NCBI RefSeq assembly: GCF_026967805.1
Contig: NZ_JAPVBG010000003.1
Location: 1,054,001-1,118,000 of the forward strand
Reading direction: 5' to 3'
Length of the DNA: 64,000 nt
Source: Blastococcus sp. VKM Ac-2987
Lineage (GTDB): Bacteria; Actinomycetota; Actinomycetes; Mycobacteriales; Geodermatophilaceae
Below the pieces are notes generated by a model. The model saw only the letters and a list, made by a program, of their open reading frames with translations, made no database searches and had not been told where the DNA came from. How positions within the stretch are numbered: position 1 is the stretch's first letter; every line of letters begins with the position of its first letter. Both the position numbers and the translations under genes were made by a program. This document shows, piece by piece, positions 1 through 8,772 of the stretch.

Positions 1-1
1 G

Positions 2-1042
2 CAGGAACAGCGCGCCCGCGCGCTCGGGTCCTGGTCGGCGCTCGGCGCCCTGGGTGCGACCCTCGGGCCGGTGATCGGTGGCGGCCTGGTCGAGATCGGC
101 TGGCGCTGGGTGTTCTGGGTGAACCTGCCGATGGGGGTCGTCGCGATCCTGCTCGCCCTGCGCCTGGTGCCCGAGAGCCGGGACGAGACGCGGGGGAGCC
201 GCCCCGACCTGCTCGGCGCGCTGTTCCTCGCGTTGGCGGTCGGCCTGGTCGCCGGGGCACTGGTCGAGGCCCCGGACTGGGGCTGGGCGTCGGCCCGCGT
301 CCTAGGCCTGCTGCTGGCGGCGGCCCTGTGTGCGGGAGCGGTCGTGGCGCGCTCGTTCCATCATCCGGCGCCGGTACTGGAGCCTGCCCTGTTCCGGTCG
401 CGGACGTTCTCCGGGGCCGGAGCGGCGTCGGTGCTGTACTACGCGGGCTTCGGCGCGTTCCTTCTCAACACGGTCGAGTTCCTCACCGGGGTCTGGCGCT
501 ACACGCCGCTGGAGGCGGGGCTGGCCATCGCTCCGGGGCCGCTGATGGTGCTGCCGTTCGCGCGGCTCGTCGCGCCCCGGTTGATCCCCCTGCTGGGCGG
601 GGTCGGGCGGGTCGCCGCCCTGGGCTGCGTGGTCGGCGCCGTCGCGCAGGTGGTGTGGCTGGTGCCCCTCCAGGTAGAGCCGGCCTACATCACGCACCTG
701 CTCCCGGCGCAGCTGATCGGCGGGGCCGGGGTGGGGCTGGCCATCCCCTCGCTACTGGGCGCCGGAAGCGCTGGCTTGCCCGTGGCGCATCTGGGCACCG
801 GCAGTGGAATCCTGAACATGGCCCGGCAGGTCGGCACCGTGCTGGGGGTGGCTGCGCTCGTCGCGGCGCTCACGGTCCCCGCCGCCGATCCGCTCACCCC
901 GTTCCGGCACGGCATCGCCCTGACCATCGCCTTCTTCGTCGCGGCCGGGGTCGTGTGTGTCGCCGTCCTGAGCCGGCGCATCCGACCGGCTGTCGCGGCT
1001 GCCGCGACGCTTCCGCACCCCCGACCGCAGGAGACGACATGA
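2..1042 (+). CDS. MFS drug exporter, DHA2 type, 5'-truncated by window edge
   Basis: The reading frame is open from base 2, so the start lies upstream and 346 C-terminal residues are visible. Near the beginning is the antiporter motif C of drug/H+ exporters (GALGATLGPVIGG), followed by WRWVFWVNLP, typical of the 14-helix DHA2 (EmrB/QacA) branch. The rest is a run of hydrophobic helices with a long loop between halves. The family exports hydrophobic drugs or metabolites using the proton gradient; the substrate cannot be read here. The stop overlaps the next start (ATGA), so it is translationally coupled to the thioesterase that follows. Confidence 0.88.
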   Translation, partial: QEQRARALGSWSALGALGATLGPVIGGGLVEIGWRWVFWVNLPMGVVAILLALRLVPESRDETRGSRPDLLGALFLALAVGLVAGALVEAPDWGWASARVLGLLLAAALCAGAVVARSFHHPAPVLEPALFRSRTFSGAGAASVLYYAGFGAFLLNTVEFLTGVWRYTPLEAGLAIAPGPLMVLPFARLVAPRLIPLLGGVGRVAALGCVVGAVAQVVWLVPLQVEPAYITHLLPAQLIGGAGVGLAIPSLLGAGSAGLPVAHLGTGSGILNMARQVGTVLGVAALVAALTVPAADPLTPFRHGIALTIAFFVAAGVVCVAVLSRRIRPAVAAAATLPHPRPQETT

Positions 1043-1572
1043 GACCGGACGAAGGCTCACCCCCCGACGGCTGGGGCGAACCCCGGTCCAGGACCGTCAC
1101 CTGGTGGGACCCGATGATCGGCGCCCAGGCGATGCACGCCCTCACTGGCCGCGAATACCTGCAGGCAATGATCGACGGCCGGCTTCCCCCAGCCCCCATC
1201 GGCGGGCTGATGGTCATGACCGCGGTCTCAGTGGGCGAGGGGACGGTGGAGTTCCGGTGCCAGCCGGACGAGTCGGCGTACAACCCCATCGGCGTGGTCC
1301 ACGGCGGCCTCGTCTGCACGCTTCTCGACTCCGTCGCCGGTTGCGCGGTGCACAGCACGTTGCCGGCGGGAGTGGGCTACACGAGCCTGGAGATCAAGGT
1401 CAGCTATCTGCGCCCGGTCCGGCACGGTGGAGGCGAGCTGACCGCGACCGGCCGGGTCACCAAACCAGGACGTCGAGCCGCCTTCGCCGACGGCGAGGTG
1501 CGCGACGCGGAAGGCAGGTTGATCGCGACCGCGTCCAGCACCTGCCTTGTCTTTCCACTCAAGGATGGATAA
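1039..1572 (+). CDS. PaaI-family hotdog thioesterase
   Basis: 177 residues. The ATG overlaps the MFS stop by four bases. The core carries NPIGVVHGGLVCTLLDSVAG, the HGG-containing motif of PaaI/YdiI hotdog-fold acyl-CoA thioesterases, with an acidic residue on the following helix, and later LEIKVSYLRPV, the second conserved strand. These enzymes hydrolyse acyl- or aryl-CoA esters in the cytoplasm. An N-terminal extension of about 60 residues precedes the hotdog domain, as in many actinobacterial members. Coupling to an exporter suggests the two act on one compound, but this is inference. Confidence 0.85.
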   Translation: MRPDEGSPPDGWGEPRSRTVTWWDPMIGAQAMHALTGREYLQAMIDGRLPPAPIGGLMVMTAVSVGEGTVEFRCQPDESAYNPIGVVHGGLVCTLLDSVAGCAVHSTLPAGVGYTSLEIKVSYLRPVRHGGGELTATGRVTKPGRRAAFADGEVRDAEGRLIATASSTCLVFPLKDG

Positions 1573-1899
1573 CGCGGCGACTGTCGCTGACCTACGCCAG
1601 TCGCCGGGAACTCCCAGGGGCCTCCTCGCAGTCAACGGCACCCGGATGCCCACCTCGGATGGGAGGCCACCAGCCACCGCAGCTGTACTGGACTGGGCGC
1701 GGCGTTCCAGACGCTGGCCACGACGCGCAAGCGACTGCGCTACGCCTCGGGTTCTGCGGCCCATCGCCCATGAGGGGGAGGGCCTGCGGCGCCAGGGATC
1801 GCGGGCCGGCCGATGTGGCCCTTCAGGCATCGAGCGGACGTGCCGACGTCAGAAGCAGGAGAACTCCACCGGCGTAGAGACCGAGGCGGTTCAACTCTG
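1573..1899. other. intergenic, no supported gene
   Basis: About 330 bases between the thioesterase and tRNA-Leu. Short open frames cross it on both strands but none shows a recognisable domain, ribosome binding site or convincing codon pattern. I see no terminator hairpin with a clean stem. It could be decayed coding sequence beside a tRNA, a common place for element insertion, but nothing proves that. Confidence 0.5.
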
Positions 1900-1984
1900 T
1901 GTCCGAGGGGGGACTTGAACCCCCACGCCCGATAAAGGGCACTAGCACCTCAAGCTAGCGCGTCTGCCATTCCGCCACCCGGAC
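1900..1984 (-). tRNA. tRNA-Leu(GAG)
   Basis: Read on the minus strand the 85-nt sequence folds as a class II tRNA. The acceptor arm GTCCGGG pairs with CTCGGAC (one G-T), the discriminator is A, the anticodon stem CTAGC/GCTAG holds the loop TTGAGGT with anticodon GAG (reads CUC), there is a long variable arm, and the T arm contains GGTTCAAGTCC. The 3' CCA is not encoded. Confidence 0.95.
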
Positions 1985-2052
1985 GAGTGCGTGCAGAAGA
2001 CTACCTGACCGCCGGGGGCCGATCACGCACCCCCTGGCGACGCCGTGGCGGG

Positions 2053-3129
2053 TCACGCGGGGGCCAGCGCCACCTGTCCGCGGCCGGCCCGCTTGGCGTC
2101 GTACAGCGCCGAGTCCGCCGAGGTGTAGAGCCCGCGCCGGTCCCGGGAACCCTGCGGGACGTGGGCCACGCCCAGGCTGATCGACAGCGACAGCAGGGTG
2201 CCGTCGGGCAGGCACAGCGGCTCGGCCCGCACCGCGTGCAGAAGCTCGTCGGCGCGCCGGGCGGCGACGTCGCGGCCGCAGCCGGGGAGCAGGACGGCGA
2301 GCTCGTCCCCGCCCAGCCGGGAGAGCACGGCGTCGTCGGTCCGGATCCGGCCGCGCAGCACCCGGGCGAGGTGCACGAGGACGTCGTCGCCCACCGGGTG
2401 CCCGTGCGTGTCGTTGATCGACTTGAACGAGTCGACGTCGATCAGCACCAGCGCGGTGCCACCGGGTTCCGACCGACCCATCGCCGACTCCATGGCCTGG
2501 TCGAAGGCGCGTCGCGTGGCCAGGCCGGTCAGCGCGTCGACGGTCACCTGCCGCTGCAGGGCGTCCACGAGCAGGTCCTGCGTCCGGTTGGCCCGCACCA
2601 GCAGGACGGCGATCACCACCAGCAGGGCACCGAAGAACAGGAAGTCGGCCATCGCCGCCGCAGGAGGCAGGAGGACCAGGAGGGTGAGGAGATCGGCGGT
2701 GAGTGCGCTCGCCGTCACGAGGACCACCGCCGGCGTGCGGAGGTGGACGGCGGCCCACAGCACCGGGAATGCGTAGAAGGCCTGGGAGCCGGCCGAGACG
2801 TCGGAGGTCAGCACGTTCAAGCCTCCGATGAGCGCCACGCTGCCCAGCCCGAGCACGAGGCCGATGTGCGCCCGGTCCAGCCGTTCCGGGGACACCAGCC
2901 GGCACGTGAGTGCGGCACCCAGCAGGGCGGCGATCCCGGTCCAGTGGACGACGAACGCGGCCAGACCGCCGTCGGACTCGTAGAAGACCGGCAGGACCGT
3001 CACTATGGCGGCGCTCGCCACCAGCAGCACCCGGGCATTGGCGACGGCGGCACGGGGCTCTCGGGCGCCGTAGGCGCGCAACGACCTCACTCCAGGCTCA
3101 TCGGCCACAGGTACCGGCCGGTTCAGCAC
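2053..3129 (-). CDS. membrane diguanylate cyclase (GGDEF domain)
   Basis: 358 residues from a GTG start. The N-terminal half (about residues 30-180) holds several hydrophobic helices, probably a membrane sensor. The C-terminal half is a GGDEF domain: DALTGLATRRAFD opens it, LIDVDSFKSINDTHGH is the metal/GTP-binding strand, and RLGGDELAVLLP is the active-site loop (GGDEL variant). The domain makes cyclic di-GMP from two GTP. The inhibitory I-site RxxD is absent: the two positions are Thr and Ala, so product feedback through that site is not expected. Divergent from the M20 peptidase, with 50 bases between. Confidence 0.9.
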   Translation of the reverse strand: MLNRPVPVADEPGVRSLRAYGAREPRAAVANARVLLVASAAIVTVLPVFYESDGGLAAFVVHWTGIAALLGAALTCRLVSPERLDRAHIGLVLGLGSVALIGGLNVLTSDVSAGSQAFYAFPVLWAAVHLRTPAVVLVTASALTADLLTLLVLLPPAAAMADFLFFGALLVVIAVLLVRANRTQDLLVDALQRQVTVDALTGLATRRAFDQAMESAMGRSEPGGTALVLIDVDSFKSINDTHGHPVGDDVLVHLARVLRGRIRTDDAVLSRLGGDELAVLLPGCGRDVAARRADELLHAVRAEPLCLPDGTLLSLSISLGVAHVPQGSRDRRGLYTSADSALYDAKRAGRGQVALAPA

Positions 3130-3179
3130 CTGCTCACCCGTCGGGGGCAGACGGCGGTCCGGTGAGGGACGATCGGCCC

Positions 3180-4505
3180 ATGGCCGAGAACCCCGCCCCG
3201 CTCGCCGGCGCCCAGGACGAGGTCGCCGAGCTGCTCTCCGACCTGATCCGGATCGACACCACGAACACCGGGAGCACCGCCACCAGCGCGGGGGAGCGGG
3301 GAGCCGCCGAGTGGGTGGCGGGGAAGCTCGACGAGGCCGGCATCAACAGCGTCATCCACGAGTCGGAGCGGGGGAGGGCCAGCCTGGTCGCCCGCATCCC
3401 CGGCGCCGACCGCAGCCGGCCGGCGCTGCTGGTGCACGGGCACCTCGACGTCGTCCCGGCGGACCCGGCCGAGTGGAGCGTGCACCCGTTCTCCGGGGAG
3501 GAGCGCGACGGCTACATCTGGGGCAGAGGCGCGGTCGACATGAAGGACATGGACGCGATGGTGCTGGCCCTGGTCCGGGACTGGGCGCGCACCGGTGTCC
3601 AGCCCCCGCGGGACATCGTGCTGGCCTACGTGGCCGACGAGGAGGCCGGCGGCAAGCTCGGCGCGCACTTCCTGGTCGACGAGCACCCCGACCTGTTCGA
3701 GGGCTGCACCGAGGCGATCAGCGAGGTCGGCGGCTTCAGCATCACCGTCCGCGACGACCTGCGCCTGTACCTGGTCCAGACAGCCGAGAAGGGCCTGGCC
3801 TGGATGCGGCTGACCGCCGCCGGGAAGCCCGGGCACGGCTCGTTCGTGCACGACGACAACGCCGTCACCCGGCTGTGCGAGGCGGTGGCGCGCATCGGCG
3901 CGCACCGCTTCCCGCTGACTCTCACCCCGCCGATGCGGGCGTTCCTCGCCGCGGTCGAGGACGCCTACGGGATCGAGATCGACCCCGCCGAGCCCGAGCT
4001 CGCGCTGGCCCGCCTGGGCAGCATCAGCCGGATGATCGGCGCGGCGCTGCGCAACACCGCCAACCCCACGATGCTCGACGCCGGCTACAAGGCCAACGTC
4101 ATCCCCGGGACGGCGAGCGCGACCGTCGACGGCCGTTTCCTCTACGGGCAGGAGGAGGAGTTCGAGCGCCAGCTCGCCGCGCTGATCGGCGAGGGGGTGC
4201 AGCGCGAGTGGCTGGTGCACGACCAGGCGGTGGAGACGACGTTCGACGGCCCGCTGGTCGACCAGATGGTCGCCGCGCTGAAGGCCGAGGACGACGCCGC
4301 CCGCCCGGTGCCGTTCACGATGAGCGGCGGCACCGACGCCAAGAGCTTCCAGCGCCTGGGCATGCGCTGCTTCGGCTTCTCGCCGCTGCGGCTGCCCGCC
4401 GACCTGGACTTCGCCTCGCTCTTCCACGGCATCGACGAGCGCGTGCCGGTGGAGTCGCTGCGGTTCGGCGTCCGGGTGCTCGACCGGTTCCTGCGCAACG
4501 CCTGA
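3180..4505 (+). CDS. M20 family zinc peptidase (ArgE/DapE-like)
   Basis: 441 residues. ATG at 3180 is chosen because it starts just before conserved sequence; the open frame upstream lacks family features. Metal ligands of the M20 di-zinc site are visible in order: HGHLDVVP, GRGAVDMKDMD, DEEAGG, an Asp/Glu after the lid, and SLFHGIDERV near the C-terminus. KPGHGS lies in the dimerisation domain. The family hydrolyses acylated amino acids or dipeptides; actinobacterial proteins of this length are usually annotated M20/M25/M40 peptidase without a known substrate. An SDR gene follows after 19 bases and may share the transcript. Confidence 0.9.
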   Translation: MAENPAPLAGAQDEVAELLSDLIRIDTTNTGSTATSAGERGAAEWVAGKLDEAGINSVIHESERGRASLVARIPGADRSRPALLVHGHLDVVPADPAEWSVHPFSGEERDGYIWGRGAVDMKDMDAMVLALVRDWARTGVQPPRDIVLAYVADEEAGGKLGAHFLVDEHPDLFEGCTEAISEVGGFSITVRDDLRLYLVQTAEKGLAWMRLTAAGKPGHGSFVHDDNAVTRLCEAVARIGAHRFPLTLTPPMRAFLAAVEDAYGIEIDPAEPELALARLGSISRMIGAALRNTANPTMLDAGYKANVIPGTASATVDGRFLYGQEEEFERQLAALIGEGVQREWLVHDQAVETTFDGPLVDQMVAALKAEDDAARPVPFTMSGGTDAKSFQRLGMRCFGFSPLRLPADLDFASLFHGIDERVPVESLRFGVRVLDRFLRNA

Positions 4506-4524
4506 GCCGTGGTGTGATGCGGGG

Positions 4525-5328
4525 GTGACTTCACCCACACCCGCCGCCGGATCCGTCGCCCTGATCACCGGGGGGACCGGTGGCTTCGGCCGCGCCCTCG
4601 CCACGAAGCTCCGGGCGCTCGACGTCACCGTCGTCCTCGCCGACCTGGACAGCGAGCGCAACCGCTCGGTCGCCGCCGACCTCGGCTGCGAGTTCGCCGC
4701 CCTCGACGTCACCGACAAGGCGGCCAACGAGGCGGTCGTCGCCAAGATCGAGGCCGACCACGGGCGCCTGGACGCCGCCTACCTCAACGCTGGCATCTCC
4801 GCGGCCAAGAGCGACGACGCCCTCGACATGGACGAGTTCATGAAGGTCGTCGCCATCGACCTGTTCGGCGTCGTCTACGGCGTCGAGGCCGCCCGCCCGG
4901 CCATCAGGCGGGCCGGCGGCGGCGCGATGGTGGTCACCGCATCGCTGGCCGGGCTCTCGCCGATGGCCGGCGACCCCGGGTACAGCGTGGCCAAGGGCGG
5001 CGCGATCGCGTTCGTCCGCTCGATGGCGCCCCGCCTGGACCGCGAGGGCATCACGATCTCGGCGATCTGCCCGGGGTTCGCCGACACCGCGATCATCGAC
5101 CGGATCCGGGACCAGTTCACCGCGGCCAACTTCCCGGTGCTCACCGCCGAGGAGGTAGCCGACGCGATGATCATGGCCTGGACGTCGGCCGAACCCGGTG
5201 CGGCCTACGTCATCCAGCCCGGCGTCGGCACGGTGCCCTACAAGTTCAAGGGCGTGCCGTCGGCGAAGACCGCGACCGGCGAGACCGCCGTCGTCCCCGA
5301 GGCGCTGCGCCCGCCGTCGATGCGCTGA
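4525..5328 (+). CDS. short-chain dehydrogenase/reductase
   Basis: 267 residues from GTG. The Rossmann nucleotide motif TGGTGGFG is near residue 15, the NAG motif (LNAGIS) near residue 90, and the catalytic YSVAKGG near residue 153, with Ser in TASLAG upstream. This is a classical NAD(P)-dependent SDR oxidoreductase; the substrate is unknown. It probably shares an operon with the preceding peptidase. It ends 7 bases before the convergent methyltransferase stop. Confidence 0.9.
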   Translation: MTSPTPAAGSVALITGGTGGFGRALATKLRALDVTVVLADLDSERNRSVAADLGCEFAALDVTDKAANEAVVAKIEADHGRLDAAYLNAGISAAKSDDALDMDEFMKVVAIDLFGVVYGVEAARPAIRRAGGGAMVVTASLAGLSPMAGDPGYSVAKGGAIAFVRSMAPRLDREGITISAICPGFADTAIIDRIRDQFTAANFPVLTAEEVADAMIMAWTSAEPGAAYVIQPGVGTVPYKFKGVPSAKTATGETAVVPEALRPPSMR

Positions 5329-5335
5329 GCGCGGA

Positions 5336-5899
5336 TCAGTCCTGCCGGCAGGCGAACAGGAAGGCCGGCGGGACGTTCCACGGCGTCAGCCGCCACCGCA
5401 CCGACGAGAAGCGCGAGCGCAGCTCGGGCAGCAGGAGCGGCGAGTACTGGATGACGACGGTGCTGCCGCCCGCGGCCAGCGCGCCGGGGAGCACGTCGAG
5501 GATCCGGCGGCGCAGCCCCGGCTCCAGCGAGGTGTAGGGGAGCGCGGAGACCACGACGTCGGCGCGCGCGTCGCCGAGGTGCGCGCCGAGGTTCTCCGCG
5601 GAGTCGCAGACCACCTGCACGCGCGGGTCGTCGAACCGCTCGTCCAGCAGCTTGGCCAGGCGGGCGTCGATCTCGAAGGTGATCAGCCGCGCGCCGGGCC
5701 GCAGCCGGGCCAGGATCTCCTGGGTCTGCGCCCCGGTGCCGGCGCCCAGCTCGACGACCAGCTCGGCGCCGGGCACGTCGGCCATGTCCAGCATGTCCCG
5801 CACCGCCGCCCGGGAGGTGGGCAGCACGGCGCCCACCTGGCGCGGGTTGGCGAGGAACGCGCCCAGGAAGCGCAATCGGTCGGTGAACTGCTCGATCAT
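5336..5899 (-). CDS. class I SAM methyltransferase, phospholipid N-methyltransferase-like
   Basis: 187 residues. ATG at 5899 is chosen because GGAGGAGG lies just upstream on the minus strand; a longer open frame upstream has no support. VVELGAGTGAQTQEIL is the SAM-binding motif I and TFEID supplies the acidic ribose-binding residue; VVSALPYTSL replaces the catalytic NxPY of KsgA-type enzymes. The overall pattern matches the COG3963 group (PmtA-like), related to rRNA adenine dimethylases. The acceptor is uncertain. Confidence 0.82.
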   Translation of the reverse strand: MIEQFTDRLRFLGAFLANPRQVGAVLPTSRAAVRDMLDMADVPGAELVVELGAGTGAQTQEILARLRPGARLITFEIDARLAKLLDERFDDPRVQVVCDSAENLGAHLGDARADVVVSALPYTSLEPGLRRRILDVLPGALAAGGSTVVIQYSPLLLPELRSRFSSVRWRLTPWNVPPAFLFACRQD

Positions 5900-6030
5900 C
5901 TGGTCCTCCTCCGTGGCCACCGGCAGGAAGGGGTGGCGCTCGTGGGCACCCTGGCACGCTGCCCGGGGCCCTGGCGAGGCGAACCGGGGTGCGTGATCGC
6001 GGTCACCGCCGGTCTGGCATGGTCGGGGCC

Positions 6031-6987
6031 ATGCGTGCATGGCGGGTCCACGAACTCGGCGATCCCTCCGAGGTCATGTCCTTCGACGAGGTCGACGAGC
6101 CCACCCCCGGCGAGGGACAGGTGCTGGTCAAGGTGCGGGCGGCCGCGCTGAACTTCCCCGACGTGCTCATGGCCATGGGCAAGTACCAGGAGAAGCCTCC
6201 GCTGCCGTACACGCCCGGCGTCGAGCTGTGCGGCGAGATCGTCGGGACCGGCCAGCGCGTCATCGGCGGCCCGTCGGGCGGGCCGGGCGCGTTCGCCGAG
6301 TACGCGCTGATGGACGCCGCGAACGCCTGGCCGGTGCCCGAGGGGATGTCCGACGAGAAAGCGGCCTCCCTGTACCTGACCTACCAGACCGGCCACGTCG
6401 GCCTGCACCGTCGCGCCCACCTGCAGGCGGGGGAGCACCTCCTCGTGCACGCCGGCGCCGGCGGCGTCGGGACGGCGGCCATCCAGCTCGGCAAGGCGGC
6501 CGGGGCCACGGTGATCGCGACGGCCGGCGGCGCCCGCAAGACCGAGATCTGCCGCGAGCTGGGCGCTGACCACGTCATCGACTACACGACCGAGGACTTC
6601 GTCCCGATCGTCAAGGAGATCACCGGCGGGCGCGGCGCCGACGTCGTCTACGACCCGGTCGGTGGCGAGGTCTTCGACAAGTCCCGCAAGTGCATCGCCT
6701 TCGAGGGCCGCATCGTCGTCGTGGGCTTCACCAGCGGCACGATCCCGCATGCCCCGACCAACCACCTGCTGGTCAAGAACTACAGCGTCGTCGGACTGCA
6801 CTGGGGCCTGTACAAGAAGATGGACCCGTCCGTGATCAGCGAGGTGCACGAGGACCTCACCCGGCTGGTCCGCGACGGCTCGGTCGACCCGCTGGTCGGC
6901 GCCGCCCTGCCGCTGGACCAGGCGCCGCAGGCCCTCGCCCGGCTCGCCTCCCGCGACACCGTCGGCAAGGTCGTGCTCGTCCCCTGA
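6031..6987 (+). CDS. zinc-free quinone oxidoreductase (MDR superfamily)
   Basis: 318 residues from ATG at 6031. The N-terminal GroES-like fold has ALNFPDVLMAMGKYQ, typical of QOR-type enzymes, and lacks the catalytic and structural zinc cysteines. The Rossmann motif is HAGAGGVGTAAIQLGKAAGA near residue 150. The family reduces quinones or enones with NADPH. It is divergent from the methyltransferase, with 131 bases between the two starts. Confidence 0.9.
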   Translation: MRAWRVHELGDPSEVMSFDEVDEPTPGEGQVLVKVRAAALNFPDVLMAMGKYQEKPPLPYTPGVELCGEIVGTGQRVIGGPSGGPGAFAEYALMDAANAWPVPEGMSDEKAASLYLTYQTGHVGLHRRAHLQAGEHLLVHAGAGGVGTAAIQLGKAAGATVIATAGGARKTEICRELGADHVIDYTTEDFVPIVKEITGGRGADVVYDPVGGEVFDKSRKCIAFEGRIVVVGFTSGTIPHAPTNHLLVKNYSVVGLHWGLYKKMDPSVISEVHEDLTRLVRDGSVDPLVGAALPLDQAPQALARLASRDTVGKVVLVP

Positions 6988-7010
6988 CCGGCCCGGCGGG
7001 GACCGGCGCC

Positions 7011-7016
7011 TAGCCT
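7011..7016 (+). promoter_or_regulatory. -10 element TAGCCT
   Basis: TANNNT hexamer 10 nt before the ATG at 7027, predicting a 5' leader of only about 4 nt. Confidence 0.5.
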
Positions 7017-7026
7017 GGTCCCCGCC

Positions 7027-7848
7027 ATGCCGTCCCGCCCGCTGCCCCTCGCCGACGACCGGGCGCACCTGCGGGCGGACTGCTCCCGGTGCGCCGGCCT
7101 GTGCTGCGTCGCCCCGGCCTTCGCCGCCTCGGCCGACTTCGCGATCGACAAGCCGGCGGGCACGCCCTGCCGGCACCTGCGGGACGACTTCCGCTGCGGC
7201 ATCCACGACCGGCTGCGCGACCGCGGCTTCCCCGGGTGCACGGTGTTCGACTGCTTCGGCGCCGGCCAGCGGATCACCCAGGGGACCTCCGGCGGCCGCG
7301 CCTGGCGGGAGACCCCGGAGCTGGCCCGGGAGCAGTTCGCCGTCCTGCCGGTGGTGCGGCAGCTGCACGAGATGCTCTGGTACCTGGCCGAGGCGACGGC
7401 GCTCCCCGTGGCCGCCCTCCACCCGGACGTCGAGCGGCTGCGGGCCGAGGTCGAGCGGTGCGCCGGCGGCACCGTCGCGGAGCTGACCGGGCTGGACGTC
7501 GGTGCCCTGCGGGCCGAGGTCGGGGAGCTGCTGGGCCGGGTGAGCGAGCGGGTGCGCGCCGGGAGCCGGGCGCGCGACCGCCGCGGCGCCGATCTGATGG
7601 GCCGGGACCTGCGGCGCACCGACCTGCGCGGAGCCGGCCTCCGGGGCGCCTACCTGATCGGTGCGGATCTGCGGGGCGTCGACCTGGGCGCCGCCGACCT
7701 GCTGGGCGCCGACCTGCGCGCGGCCGACGTGCGCGGCGCGGACCTGAGCCGGTGCCTGTTCCTCACCCAGCCGCAGGTCTCCGCGGCGCGCGGGGACGCC
7801 GCGACCCGGATCCCGGCCGCGGTGCACCGTCCGGCGCACTGGGTCTAG
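7027..7848 (+). CDS. YkgJ-type cysteine cluster protein fused to pentapeptide repeats
   Basis: 273 residues. The N-terminal part has clustered cysteines (DCSRCAGLCC, then CRHL, CGIHD, CTVFDCFG), resembling the YkgJ/CxxCxxCC metal-binding family. After a helical linker, residues about 180-245 form tandem pentapeptide repeats of the A(D/N)LxG type (RTDLRGAGLRGAYLIGADLR, then GVDLGAADLLG), expected to fold as a right-handed beta helix. No enzymatic role is known. The near-leaderless start is supported by the -10 box at 7011. It is convergent with the next gene, with a hairpin between. Confidence 0.8.
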   Translation: MPSRPLPLADDRAHLRADCSRCAGLCCVAPAFAASADFAIDKPAGTPCRHLRDDFRCGIHDRLRDRGFPGCTVFDCFGAGQRITQGTSGGRAWRETPELAREQFAVLPVVRQLHEMLWYLAEATALPVAALHPDVERLRAEVERCAGGTVAELTGLDVGALRAEVGELLGRVSERVRAGSRARDRRGADLMGRDLRRTDLRGAGLRGAYLIGADLRGVDLGAADLLGADLRAADVRGADLSRCLFLTQPQVSAARGDAATRIPAAVHRPAHWV

Positions 7849-7851
7849 CGC

Positions 7852-7872
7852 GTCCGCCGGTGGGTGGCGGAC
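7852..7872. terminator. GC hairpin between convergent genes
   Basis: GTCCGCC and GGCGGAC form a perfect 7-bp stem with a 7-nt loop just after the stop of the gene at 7027; no T tract, as usual for actinobacterial terminators. Confidence 0.5.
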
Positions 7873-7894
7873 ACCGCGGGGAGCTCGCTCGGAG

Positions 7895-8521
7895 TCAGAC
7901 GAGGCGGCTGCGCAACGTCGGGACGCCGTCGCCGCTGAGGTGGCCGAGTGCCGCAGAGCGGCCGGTGATCGCCAGCAGGAGCGCGTCAGCCCTGCCGCGC
8001 ACGGACGGACCGCTGCCGGACGCCCAGTCGATGTCGTCCGCTTCGAACCGCAAGCCGCTCAGCGTGCCCTTGGCGACGAGGCCACCGGCAGGAGCGGCCG
8101 TCAGGAAGCTCAGGGATGTGCGCACGCGCTCCTCGGGGATGTCCCGCGGCAACCCCAGGGGCCAGCGGATGTCCAAGCCGTGGACCAGGAGGTCGGTGAG
8201 GGGCGCCTCGGGACCCAGGCCGGGCGGGGTGAACCGCGAGTCGGCCTTATCCCGCAGCACCTCGACGAGCTCGGCGAAGGGCCGGCGTGCCTGCTCGCGG
8301 GCCAGCCGGACGTTCGCCCGGTCGAAGTTCCCGCGGCACACCAGCATGGCCCGCACGAACGTCGGGGTGCTCACCACCAACGGCACGACCAGGTGTGCGA
8401 CGACGTCGTGCACGCTCCACAGGCTGCACAGGCTCTGCGTCGCCCGCTGCTCACCGGTCAGTCCCGACATCAGCTCAGCCAGAGCGCGCCGCTCGTCGGC
8501 GATCTCCGCGAAGGTGCCCAC
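7895..8521 (-). CDS. maleylpyruvate isomerase-family (mycothiol-dependent/DinB fold) protein
   Basis: 208 residues. The N-terminal part reads as the four-helix MDMPI/TIGR03083 domain: the helix around CSLWSVHDVVAHLVVP supplies the conserved His of the metal site, and HGLDIRWPLG is the matching C-terminal His motif. Members use mycothiol or act as DinB-like enzymes; the exact reaction is unknown. The window encodes mshC, so mycothiol should be available. The same-strand gene at 8569 lies 47 bases upstream and may be cotranscribed. Confidence 0.75.
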   Translation of the reverse strand: MGTFAEIADERRALAELMSGLTGEQRATQSLCSLWSVHDVVAHLVVPLVVSTPTFVRAMLVCRGNFDRANVRLAREQARRPFAELVEVLRDKADSRFTPPGLGPEAPLTDLLVHGLDIRWPLGLPRDIPEERVRTSLSFLTAAPAGGLVAKGTLSGLRFEADDIDWASGSGPSVRGRADALLLAITGRSAALGHLSGDGVPTLRSRLV

Positions 8522-8568
8522 CAGGGCATCCTGGCCGTCGACGGCGCCCCGCTCGCCGGAGGGTGCGC

Positions 8569-8772
8569 CTAGATGACCGGCTTGGGCAGGTAGGACAGCC
8601 GCGCGCGGCGCCGCAGGATGACCTTGCGGGTGCCGTCGGCGTGCAGCTGCAGGCGCGCGAGCTCCCAGCCGCCGACGTCGGACTGCAGGCTCAGCATGGT
8701 CGCCGCCGCGGACCGGGACGTACCCGGCGGGATCCGCAGCGGCGCGAACTCGTAGTCCCCGGGCGTGTCCAT
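8569..8772 (-). CDS. small DUF5703-like protein
   Basis: 67 residues, starting at ATG 8772 just before the conserved block; longer frames upstream lack conservation. The pattern DYEF.PLRIPPGTSR, GGWELARLQLHADGTRKV and a terminal RRRAR tail matches a widespread small actinobacterial protein (DUF5703 as I recall it; not searched). Function unknown. It lies upstream of the MDMPI gene on the same strand. Confidence 0.7.
   Translation of the reverse strand: MDTPGDYEFAPLRIPPGTSRSAAATMLSLQSDVGGWELARLQLHADGTRKVILRRRARLSYLPKPVI

Noticed and set aside
1547..1918. Open frame of 123 codons after the thioesterase
   Set aside because: No domain, no ribosome binding site, overlaps the tRNA and shows no protein-like pattern.
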